The position numbers were made by a program, and so were the translations under genes. From JBEIFW01 sp040382215 (GTDB lineage: Bacteria > Actinomycetota > Acidimicrobiia > Acidimicrobiales > Ilumatobacteraceae): 5,496 nt of DNA. Shown here piece after piece: positions 1-5,347 of the stretch; the stretch's first letter is position 1, and each line of letters starts with the position of its first letter. Location: positions 1 through 5,496 of the forward strand of contig JBEIFW010000214.1 of NCBI GenBank assembly GCA_040382215.1. The letters run 5' to 3'. Under the pieces are notes generated by a model. The model was not told the origin of the DNA, ran no database searches, and saw only the letters and a list, made by a program, of their open reading frames with translations.

Positions 1-1190
1 ACGACCGCGTCGGCGGGCGACCCGGGCGTCAGTCGTCCCCACCGGTCGTCGCCGGCGACGGCGACGGGGCCGACGGCGCTCGCTGCGTGCAGCACCGTCG
101 CCGCCTCCACGCCCGACTCGAGACCCACCCCGGCGTGGAGCAGGTGGGCGACGCGCACCTCGCGCAGGGCGTCCTCGTCGTCGTCGAGCGACATGCCGTC
201 GAGGCCGATGGCGACGCGGACCCCGTGGTCCAAGAAGCGCTTCAGCGGCGCCACGCCGGAGCGCAGCCGCAGGTTGGACGTCGAGTTCAACGACACGATC
301 ACCCGGCGCTCGGCCAGCAGGGCGAGATCGGCGTCGTCGAGCCACACCCCGTGGGCGCAGGTGAGGCGGTCGCTCAGCAGCCCGAGGCGGTCGAGGTGCG
401 CCACCAGGCCGCCCGGGTGGGTGGCATCGGCCCACTCGCGCTGGAGCCGGGTCTCGAACAGATGGGTGTGCACCCGTCGGCCCGTGCGGGCCGACGCCTC
501 GGCCACGGCGCCGAGCAGTTCGTCGCTGCACCATTGCGGCCCGACCGGGCAGTACTGCACGTGGACGCCCGGCAGGCCTTCGACCGCCGCGGCCACCGCA
601 TCGACGGCGTCGAGTTGCGCTGCGACCGACGGCGGCGCTGCACCCCAACGCTGCCGCACGACGTCTCGCTGCTGCTCGGGCACGAGGCCGAGCACGGCGT
701 CGTCGGGGCCGTAGCCGAGGCGGTTGCGGTCGGCCAGGGGCACGGCGAGGCCGAGCCGTAGGCCGATCGCCGAGGCCACCCGGGCCACGGCCGTGCACTC
801 CTCGACCAGCGCCGCCGGGTCCTGGGTGTTGTGGCAGTGGACCACGCCCGACACGCCGGATCGGGCCAACTTGGCCAACGCCAGCGAGGCCAGGAGCGAG
901 GCGTCGATCTCCGGTTGCAGCGACAGCGCGGCGATCCACGGCTCGAGCGCCTCGTCATGGGCGCCGTAGGCGATCGTGGGCAGGCCGCGGCCGTGGTCGT
1001 GGGCATCGGCGAGCGCCGGGATCACCCACGACGCCTCGCCGCCCACGACCGGCCCGGTGGGGCCTGGGTCGCCCGGGGCGACCGGCGCGAAGCGGCCGTC
1101 GACGACGGCCAGTTCGACGTCGTGCACCCCGGGTTCCCCGGCGGCGCGCAGCGCCCACCCGGCCCGGACGACCGCGACCCCTGCGGTCAC
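1..1190 (-). CDS. Amidohydrolase (cytosine deaminase / TRZ-ATZ type), 3' end outside window
   Basis: This is a metal-dependent hydrolase of the amidohydrolase superfamily, probably cytosolic, acting on a C-N bond of a small, likely heterocyclic substrate. The 396 visible codons show the ordered metal-site signature. HxH is at H64/H66 within DAHDHGRG, histidines follow at H241 and H243 (VHTHLFET), then H280 (CAHGVW) and D331 (GLDG). An NSTSNLRLRSG segment lies at 302-312. This order fits the mononuclear deaminase-like subtype (cytosine deaminase, guanine deaminase, TrzN/AtzB relatives). A further HCH at 118-120 is noteworthy. The GTG start is chosen because it overlaps the stop of the upstream lipoprotein gene as GTGA, which suggests translational coupling, and because the hydrophobic N-terminal strand begins there. 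No ATG is close by. Only the C-terminal end is missing. The family is secure. The substrate is unknown: a purine, pyrimidine, pterin or other ring compound are all possible. Confidence 0.88.
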   Translation of the reverse strand, partial: MTAGVAVVRAGWALRAAGEPGVHDVELAVVDGRFAPVAPGDPGPTGPVVGGEASWVIPALADAHDHGRGLPTIAYGAHDEALEPWIAALSLQPEIDASLLASLALAKLARSGVSGVVHCHNTQDPAALVEECTAVARVASAIGLRLGLAVPLADRNRLGYGPDDAVLGLVPEQQRDVVRQRWGAAPPSVAAQLDAVDAVAAAVEGLPGVHVQYCPVGPQWCSDELLGAVAEASARTGRRVHTHLFETRLQREWADATHPGGLVAHLDRLGLLSDRLTCAHGVWLDDADLALLAERRVIVSLNSTSNLRLRSGVAPLKRFLDHGVRVAIGLDGMSLDDDEDALREVRVAHLLHAGVGLESGVEAATVLHAASAVGPVAVAGDDRWGRLTPGSPADAV

Positions 1191-2266
1191 TTCCCGGTCG
1201 CGCCCTTCAAGATGGCGTCGGTCATCAGCTCGGCCGCCGGGATCGGCTTCTTGGCCGCGCCCGACTCGACGGCGAACTTCGATGTCGCGTCGAACACCTC
1301 GGGCGAGATCCACAGCAGACCGTTGGGGTTGCCCTTGATGAGCTCGACCTGCGCCTTGGCCGAACCGGTCTCGGGGGCGAGTTCGCTGCCGGCCTCCTTG
1401 CCGTAGAGCTCGACGACCCGCTTGGCCATCTCCTCGGGGTTCGCGACCGCGTACTCCCAGCCCTTGAGGTCGGCCCGCAGCCACTTGATGAGCAGATCCT
1501 TCTGGTCTGCGAGCGTCTTTTCGGTGGCGAAGAAGGCGTTGCCGTAACCCTTGTCGCCGAGGTCGGCGAGGTACACGACGTTGATGGCGACGCCGGAGGT
1601 CTGCAGGGCGACACCCTGGCTCGTGGCGTAGCCGAGGTAGCCGTCGACCTGCTTGGTGCTCAGCACCGCCGGGTCGAAGCCGACCGGCACGAAGGTGACC
1701 TTCGACGGGTCGACACCGGCGCCCTTGAGCAGCGCCGTCATCTGCGGCCGGTAGCCGTCGGGCAGACCGATCTTCTTGCCCTCCATGTCCTTCAGGCTCA
1801 TGACGGGCTTCTCCTTGAGGCTCATCACGGCGAAGGGCGAGCGCTGGAAGATGGCGGCGAAGGCCCGGACCGGGATCCCCTTCTCGCGCGCCAGCACGAT
1901 GCCCGAACCGTCGGCGTCGCCGAGCAGGACCTTGCCCGCCGCGACGTCGGCCACCGGATCGATGCCCGGCCCACCCGACACGAACTCGGCGTCGATGCCC
2001 TCGGCCTTGAAGAAGCCCTTGTCGAGCGCCATGAAGTGCCCACCGAACTGCACGAGCTTCTTCCAGCCGAGCTGGAACGCCACCTTGGTGGTGGCGCCGC
2101 CGGCCTTGGCCACGGTGGTCGCGCCGGCCGCCGTGGTGACGGCCGACGACGAGGAGTCGTCGCCGCAGGCGGCGAGGAGGGCCGACGCCGCCGGGAGCGA
2201 CAGCAAGGCACCTCCCGTCAGGGCGCCTCGGCGCAGGAACTGCCGGCGGTCGATTCGATCGGACAT
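1187..2266 (-). CDS. ABC transporter substrate-binding lipoprotein, NMT1/THI5-like
   Basis: This 359-residue protein is an extracytoplasmic solute receptor that would deliver a ligand to an ABC importer. Residues 7-12 (RRQFLR) form a twin-arginine motif. A hydrophobic stretch follows, then a lipobox LAAC with C34 as the lipidation site, so it is probably exported folded by Tat and lipid-anchored. Residues 36-60 are a Ser/Thr/Ala-rich tether. The mature domain from about residue 61 has the NMT1/THI5 layout: a GWKK-QFGGHFMALDKGFFKAEG opening, a GGPGIDP loop (98-104), an AREKGIPV segment, FQRSP (140-144) and a DMEGKKIGLPDG hinge (160-171). Relatives bind thiamine-pyrimidine precursors, riboflavin, or sulfonates and nitriles. 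The GGPG and FQRSP features recall the riboflavin/pyrimidine group, but this is not decisive. A weak GAGTGG sits 4 bases before the ATG. The gene is first in a probable operon with the overlapping amidohydrolase. No permease or ATPase is visible. Confidence 0.9.
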   Translation of the reverse strand: MSDRIDRRQFLRRGALTGGALLSLPAASALLAACGDDSSSSAVTTAAGATTVAKAGGATTKVAFQLGWKKLVQFGGHFMALDKGFFKAEGIDAEFVSGGPGIDPVADVAAGKVLLGDADGSGIVLAREKGIPVRAFAAIFQRSPFAVMSLKEKPVMSLKDMEGKKIGLPDGYRPQMTALLKGAGVDPSKVTFVPVGFDPAVLSTKQVDGYLGYATSQGVALQTSGVAINVVYLADLGDKGYGNAFFATEKTLADQKDLLIKWLRADLKGWEYAVANPEEMAKRVVELYGKEAGSELAPETGSAKAQVELIKGNPNGLLWISPEVFDATSKFAVESGAAKKPIPAAELMTDAILKGATGK

Positions 2267-2385
2267 CGGTCCACTCGCTTTCAGATGGGGTCAGGGTAGC
2301 GGAACACCGTCTGGTATACCGTTGTGCGGCAATACGACGAGGGGGATTCCGAACTGTTACGTCCGCGTGAATCCGCAGTGCCGGC
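2267..2385. promoter_or_regulatory. Divergent control region between the lipoprotein gene and the TauE/SafE gene
   Basis: This 119-base gap must hold the promoters for two diverging genes. It contains a perfect 8-base palindrome GGTATACC at 2313-2320. On the plus strand this forms TGGTATACC, which resembles an extended -10 box, and on the minus strand it gives TATACC. It also resembles the core of operators bound by FadR/VanR-type GntR regulators (GT-N2-AC). A second inverted repeat, GGATTC (2344-2349) with GAATCC (2369-2374), lies in the leader of the plus-strand gene. No convincing -35 box is visible for either direction, so promoter positions are tentative. Confidence 0.4.
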
Positions 2386-3153
2386 ATGACGGTGTCGTTG
2401 GCCGGCCACGCCGTGGCTGCGGCGGCCGCGATCGCCGCCGGCGGCATCAACGCGATCGCCGGTGGCGGCAGCCTGGTGTCGTTCCCGACCCTCGTCCTGC
2501 TGGGCGTGCCCACGGTGTCGGCCAACGTCACCAACACCGTCGCCCTGTGTCCCGGGTACGTCGGGGGCACGCTTGCGCAGCGCGCCGACCTCGCCGGACA
2601 GCGCCATCGGACGCGCCGGCTCGCCGTGGTCGCGGGCGCCGGCGGCCTCGCCGGGGCGGGTCTGCTGCTGGTGTCGCCCGAGCGCCTCTTCGACCGGCTG
2701 GTGCCGTTCCTGATCCTGGGCGCCTGCGCCCTCCTCGCCGGCCAGGACCGCCTCAAGCGGTACGTGTACGGCGATCGCAAGGGGTCGACCGATGCCGGCA
2801 TCCCGCTCGGCGGCGTCGCCGCCGTCGGCGTGGCGGCCGTGTACGGCGGCTACTTCGGAGCCGGCCTCGGCATCATGCTGCTGGCCGTACTCGGCCTCGT
2901 CTGCACCGACACCCTGCCCAGGCTCAACGCCGTCAAGCAGCTGCTGTCGGCGGTCATCAACTGGGTGGCAGCCGCCTTCTTCGTCGCGTCGGGTGAGGTG
3001 GTGTGGTCGCTCGCCGCCGTCATGGCCGTCGGGAGCCTGCTCGGCGGCCATCTCGGCGGTCGTGCCGTGGGCCGCATCCCCGCCCGCCAGCTGCGGCGTG
3101 TCGTCATCGCCTTCGGGATCGCGGTGGCCGCAGTGCAGATCGCGCGGTGGTGA
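2386..3153 (+). CDS. TauE/SafE family membrane permease (sulfite exporter-like)
   Basis: This 255-residue integral membrane protein belongs to the TauE/SafE (DUF81) family, whose members move sulfite, sulfoacetate or other small organic anions across the cytoplasmic membrane. Two similar halves are seen. The first has a GGGSLVSFPTL motif at 26-36, followed by NVTNTVAL and PGYVGG (48-61). The second has GGYFGAGLGI (154-163) followed by LNAVKQLLS (180-188). About seven or eight hydrophobic helices are likely, separated by Arg-rich loops at 72-79 and 121-132, and the length is usual for the family. The ATG at 2386 begins directly at the first helix. No good Shine-Dalgarno sequence precedes it. 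The stop is 21 bases before the VOC gene, so the two may be co-transcribed. The real substrate cannot be read from the sequence; the sulfite exporter label is only a family name. Confidence 0.88.
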   Translation: MTVSLAGHAVAAAAAIAAGGINAIAGGGSLVSFPTLVLLGVPTVSANVTNTVALCPGYVGGTLAQRADLAGQRHRTRRLAVVAGAGGLAGAGLLLVSPERLFDRLVPFLILGACALLAGQDRLKRYVYGDRKGSTDAGIPLGGVAAVGVAAVYGGYFGAGLGIMLLAVLGLVCTDTLPRLNAVKQLLSAVINWVAAAFFVASGEVVWSLAAVMAVGSLLGGHLGGRAVGRIPARQLRRVVIAFGIAVAAVQIARW

Positions 3154-3162
3154 ACGGCGCGC

Positions 3163-3168
3163 CAGACT
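3163..3168 (+). promoter_or_regulatory. Possible -10 box for the VOC gene
   Basis: CAGACT lies six bases before the ATG of the VOC gene, the distance expected if transcription starts at the start codon (leaderless mRNA, common in Actinobacteria). No clear -35 box is visible, and the gene could instead be read through from the permease gene. Confidence 0.25.
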
Positions 3169-3174
3169 GGTCCC

Positions 3175-3582
3175 ATGGGTGTCTCACTGACCAAGGACTC
3201 GATCGACCTCGGCATCGTCGTGCGTGACGCGGCCGCCTGCCTTGCCTTCTACCGGGACGTGCTCGGCTTCGAACACGCCGGCACGATGCCGATGGGCGGC
3301 GGCACGGTGATGGAGCGGCTGCTGTGCGGGACCTCGCTCATCAAGCTCGTGTCCATGGGCGAGCGCACCCCGGCGGCGTCCAACCCGCCCAAGGGGATCG
3401 GCGGCGCCACCGGCATGCGCTACTGGACGATCTCGGTGGACAACCTCGACGAGATCATCGCCGCATGCGACGCCGCCGGTGCCACGGTCGTGTGGACGCC
3501 CCGGGAGATCCGCCCCGGCGTGCGGGTCGGCATGGTCGAGGACCCCGACGGCAACTGGGTGGAGTTCCTCGAGACGGCATGA
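3175..3582 (+). CDS. VOC superfamily protein (glyoxalase/bleomycin-resistance fold), unusual metal site
   Basis: This 135-residue single-domain protein has the paired beta-alpha-beta-beta-beta modules of the vicinal oxygen chelate fold. The first module covers about residues 9-61 (IDLGIVVRD, then CLAFYRDVLGFE). The second covers about 80-133 (MRYWTISVDNLDEII, then EDPDGNWVEFLE). The DPDGN-WVEF ending is the family's best signature. By motif alignment the usual ligand positions hold Leu12, Lys57 and Tyr83, and only Glu130 remains, so a classic glyoxalase I metal centre looks absent. It may be a binding or resistance-type protein, or an enzyme that uses other residues. The ATG is preceded by no Shine-Dalgarno sequence, but a -10-like box sits 6 bases upstream. 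It follows the permease gene by 21 bases and is separated from the convergent mscL gene by a strong hairpin. Fold certain; function unknown. Confidence 0.88.
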   Translation: MGVSLTKDSIDLGIVVRDAAACLAFYRDVLGFEHAGTMPMGGGTVMERLLCGTSLIKLVSMGERTPAASNPPKGIGGATGMRYWTISVDNLDEIIAACDAAGATVVWTPREIRPGVRVGMVEDPDGNWVEFLETA

Positions 3583-3588
3583 ACCCGC

Positions 3589-3623
3589 ACCGGGTCGTGG
3601 CGGCGACGCCACCACGACCCGGT
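3589..3623. terminator. Strong hairpin between convergent genes, probable bidirectional terminator
   Basis: Perfect 12-base arms ACCGGGTCGTGG (3589-3600) and CCACGACCCGGT (3612-3623) enclose an 11-base loop. In the loop GGC (3602-3604) can pair with GCC (3608-3610). An alternative inner fold pairs GTGGCG (3597-3602) with CGCCAC (3607-3612) around a GCGA tetraloop. The hairpin starts 7 bases after the VOC stop and ends 6 bases from the mscL stop, so it can serve both genes. There is no T-tract on either side, as is common for terminators in high-GC Actinobacteria. Confidence 0.75.
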
Positions 3624-3629
3624 CCGGCG

Positions 3630-4028
3630 TCAGTCCTTCTGCTGCTGCTTGAGCAGGTCGCGGATCTCGGTCAGCAGCTCGGCCTCGGTCGGCCCGGGCG
3701 GCGTCGGGACGATCACGCCCTGGCGCTTTCGAACCGCCTGGTACCACTTGTAGATCCCGAACAGCACGAGGCCGGTGAGCACGAGGTCGATCACGGCGTT
3801 GAGCACGAGGCCGACACCGACCCTGCTCTTGCCGAGGTCGAAGCCGATGGAGGCGAAGTCGGGCTTGCCGACGACGGCCGCGATGATCGGCTGGAAGACC
3901 GCCTTGACGACGTTGTCGATCACCGCCTTGACCAGACCGCCGAGGATGAACGCGAACGCCAGCAGGATGATGTCGCCGCTGGCGATGAACTCCTTGAACT
4001 CGGTGACGAGGCTCTTCTTTTCCGACAT
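3630..4028 (-). CDS. mscL: Large-conductance mechanosensitive channel, MscL-like
   Basis: This 132-residue protein is an inner-membrane channel of the type that opens under high membrane tension to release solutes during osmotic downshock. The layout is that of MscL: an amphipathic N-terminus with FKEFIASGD (11-19), a first helix (about 19-42), a QP turn (46-47) leading to IIAAVVG, a loop at about 55-70, a second helix (about 71-93), a basic segment YKWYQAVRKRQG and a C-terminal helix ELLTEIRDLLKQQQ (117-130). That last motif is strongly characteristic. The length matches the family. It starts at ATG 4028 with a strong GGAGGG four bases upstream (4033-4038). The oddity is in the first helix: the usual GN-V-V-D-L-A reads GDIILLA, and the small-residue spacing differs, so gating may differ from the well-studied channels. 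The gene lies downstream of the SDR gene on the same strand and convergent with the VOC gene. Confidence 0.9.
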   Translation of the reverse strand: MSEKKSLVTEFKEFIASGDIILLAFAFILGGLVKAVIDNVVKAVFQPIIAAVVGKPDFASIGFDLGKSRVGVGLVLNAVIDLVLTGLVLFGIYKWYQAVRKRQGVIVPTPPGPTEAELLTEIRDLLKQQQKD

Positions 4029-4043
4029 CGTTCCCTCCGTGGT

Positions 4044-4083
4044 GATCGGTTGTGGCGGGTTGGCCGCCGGAACCTAACCGATC
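4044..4083. repeat. Inverted repeat in the mscL leader / after the SDR gene
   Basis: GATCGGTT (4044-4051) and AACCGATC (4076-4083) form perfect 8-base arms around a 24-base loop. The loop contains a smaller stem, GGCGG (4054-4058) with CCGCC (4064-4068). It ends 15 bases before the mscL start codon and just upstream of its Shine-Dalgarno sequence. It could terminate SDR transcription, act as an operator, or be an mRNA structure in the mscL leader. No T-tract follows, so I cannot choose between these. Confidence 0.4.
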
Positions 4084-4124
4084 CCAGAGGATGAGCCGTT
4101 CGACCTACTGGGGCTGACCGGCGC

Positions 4125-4898
4125 TCAGCGCGCCGTCCAGCCCCCGTCGACGATCACGTTCTGGCCGGTCATGAACCGGCTGCCGTCGCCGGCGAGCAGC
4201 AGCAGCGGGGCGTCGAGCTCCCACAGCTCGCCCATGCGCGGGATCGGGGAGTTCTGGGCGATGAACCGCTGGCTGCCCTCGTCGGTGTCCATGCCGTCGG
4301 TCATCTCCGAGGGGAACCAGCCCGGGCACAGCGCGTTGACCCGCACGCCCTTGCGGGCCCACTGCAACGCAAGCTCGCGCATCAGGTTCACCAGCGCCCC
4401 CTTGGACGCGCAGTAATGGGCCTGGCTGATCGGGTGCGACCCGACGTGCCCGAGGATCGAGGCGATGTTGATGATCGAGCCGCCGCCGGTGGCGATCATG
4501 TGCGGGGCCGCGAGCTTGGCCAGGTGCCAGCAGGCCGTGACGTTGACGGTCATGGCCCGCTCGAAATCCTCGAGCGTCTCGGCGTCGATCTTCACCTTGT
4601 GGCCGACGCCCGCGTTGTTGACGAGCACGTCGAGACGGCCGCAGCGCTCCATCGCCGTCGCCACGATGCGCTCCCGATCCGGCGCCAGCGCCACGTCGGC
4701 GCCGACGACCACGGCGCCCGGCAACGACGCCGCCAGTGCCTCGAGGCGGTCGGCACGCCGCGCGGTGAGCACGACCCGGGCGCCGGCGGCGCTCAGGGTG
4801 CGGGCGAAGCGCACGCCGAGGCCGGACGAGGCCCCGGTGACGAGCGCGACGCGCCCTTCGAGACGGAACAGGGCGGCGGGGTCGGGCTGCTCGATCAT
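4125..4898 (-). CDS. Short-chain dehydrogenase/reductase (classical SDR), probably NADP(H)-dependent
   Basis: This 257-residue cytosolic oxidoreductase has the standard classical-SDR length. It would interconvert a hydroxyl and a carbonyl group on an unknown substrate. The Rossmann glycine motif TGASSGLG is at 21-28, an Asp at D68 (GADVA) sits at the adenine-contact position, and NNAG is at 94-97. The catalytic tetrad is N119 (TVNV), S147 (INIAS), Y162 and K166 (YCASK). PG at 192-193 and the C-terminal VDGGW (250-254) complete the fold. Arg47-Arg48 after the second strand favour NADP(H) over NAD(H). The first 14 residues precede the domain. The ATG at 4898 has no Shine-Dalgarno sequence, but a TAGGCT box lies 7 bases upstream, which suggests a leaderless transcript. 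The small membrane-protein gene diverges from it; mscL lies downstream on the same strand but has its own ribosome binding site. Substrate-specific naming is not justified. Confidence 0.93.
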   Translation of the reverse strand: MIEQPDPAALFRLEGRVALVTGASSGLGVRFARTLSAAGARVVLTARRADRLEALAASLPGAVVVGADVALAPDRERIVATAMERCGRLDVLVNNAGVGHKVKIDAETLEDFERAMTVNVTACWHLAKLAAPHMIATGGGSIINIASILGHVGSHPISQAHYCASKGALVNLMRELALQWARKGVRVNALCPGWFPSEMTDGMDTDEGSQRFIAQNSPIPRMGELWELDAPLLLLAGDGSRFMTGQNVIVDGGWTAR

Positions 4899-4905
4899 CG
4901 GCGCG

Positions 4906-4911
4906 AGCCTA
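4906..4911 (-). promoter_or_regulatory. Predicted -10 box (TAGGCT) of the SDR gene
   Basis: Read on the minus strand, TAGGCT fits the actinobacterial TANNNT pattern. Seven bases separate it from the ATG, so transcription would begin at or next to the start codon, consistent with the missing Shine-Dalgarno sequence. The -35 region is poor. An inverted repeat (4911-4940) begins at this box. Confidence 0.45.
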
Positions 4912-4940
4912 CGATCCGGCCGATCGCGTCATCGGATCGT
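4911..4940. promoter_or_regulatory. Inverted repeat, candidate operator at the SDR promoter
   Basis: ACGATCCG (4911-4918) and CGGATCGT (4933-4940) are perfect 8-base arms with a 14-base spacer. They cover the stretch between the predicted -10 and -35 of the SDR gene, where a bound repressor would block polymerase. The site lies between diverging genes, so one dimeric regulator could act on both. The regulator is not in the window. A hairpin with no regulatory role is the alternative. Confidence 0.4.
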
Positions 4941-4965
4941 CACGGCGGCGACGCCCGGCGGTCAT

Positions 4966-4990
4966 GGGAACCGGGCGCCGTGTGCCAGTT
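4966..4990 (+). promoter_or_regulatory. Weak candidate ECF-sigma-like promoter upstream of the small membrane protein
   Basis: GGGAAC (4966-4971) and GTT (4988-4990) are separated by 16 bases, close to the GGGAAC/GTT boxes used by some actinobacterial extracytoplasmic-function sigma factors. It would place a transcript start just before the purine-rich AAGGAAGAAGG at 4998-5008. The motif is short enough to occur by chance. Confidence 0.2.
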
Positions 4991-5048
4991 CCGTGACAAG
5001 GAAGAAGGTCCCGTGCACGGCGTGTGCATTCCGCCGTCTACTAGGCGG

Positions 5049-5306
5049 GTGAGCACCGGGACGGCACCCTTCGACGTCGAGCCCCACGACGAGGCCGAGG
5101 CCTGGCACCTCGCCGTGCGCGTCGCCACCGCCACGAGTGGCGTCGGCGCTGCGGTCGCCGTTGCCCTCACGCACCTCGCCGGACTGTCGGCCACGCCCGT
5201 CGTCGCTGCGCTCGCGGTCGCCGGTCTCGCGGTCGGGCTGCGGCTGCCCCCGGCATGGCCTCGACGGTACGCAGCGAGGTCCGTCCTCGCACCGACCATC
5301 GACTGA
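5049..5306 (+). CDS. Small two-helix membrane protein of unknown function
   Basis: I do not recognise this 85-residue protein. It has an acidic N-terminal segment (FDVEPHDEAEAW, 8-19) and two hydrophobic, Ala/Val-rich helices at about 21-44 and 48-65. A basic tail PPAWPRRYAARS follows at 67-78. The layout suggests both termini lie on the same side of the membrane. Codon use is strongly GC-rich at third positions, as in its neighbours, which supports real coding. The start is uncertain. GTG 5049 is preferred because the 12 codons before it include ATT, TCT, ACT and AGG, rare in this genome, and because TCTACT lies six bases upstream as a possible -10 for a leaderless message. GTG 5013 is in frame, with a good AGAAGG four bases upstream, and would give 97 residues. 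The gene diverges from the SDR gene and precedes the hydrolase by about 40 bases. Confidence 0.6.
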   Translation: MSTGTAPFDVEPHDEAEAWHLAVRVATATSGVGAAVAVALTHLAGLSATPVVAALAVAGLAVGLRLPPAWPRRYAARSVLAPTID

Positions 5307-5347
5307 GCCTGGGCGGTCCGGCACAGCCCGGTGCCATGATGCAGCCC

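Noticed and set aside
374..1158. Minus-strand open frames at 374-1006 and 955-1158
   Set aside because: They lie on the same strand as the amidohydrolase but in other frames. Their Arg/Ser/Pro-rich products have no domain features.
87..1406. Long open frames on the plus strand across 87-761 and 831-1406
   Set aside because: They are antisense to the amidohydrolase and the lipoprotein C-terminus, whose minus-strand frame carries clear family motifs. Their products are low-complexity Arg/Ala/Gly-rich sequences typical of antisense frames in high-GC DNA.
1780..1830. Short repeat VMSLK...VMSLK in the lipoprotein (residues 147-151 and 155-159)
   Set aside because: It coincides with two ordinary strand/loop elements of the NMT1 fold, and the DNA copies differ. 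It is most likely coincidence.
1776..3051. Long frames antisense to the lipoprotein and the permease (plus 1776-2996, minus 2281-3051)
   Set aside because: Both are out of frame with convincing family proteins and run across the divergent promoter region. Their compositions are those of shadow frames.
4119..4135. CGGCGC/GCGCCG 6-base hairpin around the SDR stop codon
   Set aside because: The stem is short, overlaps coding sequence and uses only G/C bases that are abundant here. It is not strong enough to call a terminator.
4416..5306. A single 296-codon plus-strand gene spanning 4416-5306
   Set aside because: Its first part is antisense to the well-supported SDR gene and looks like noise. 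Only the last roughly 85 codons look like a protein, so the start was moved to 5049 (or 5013).
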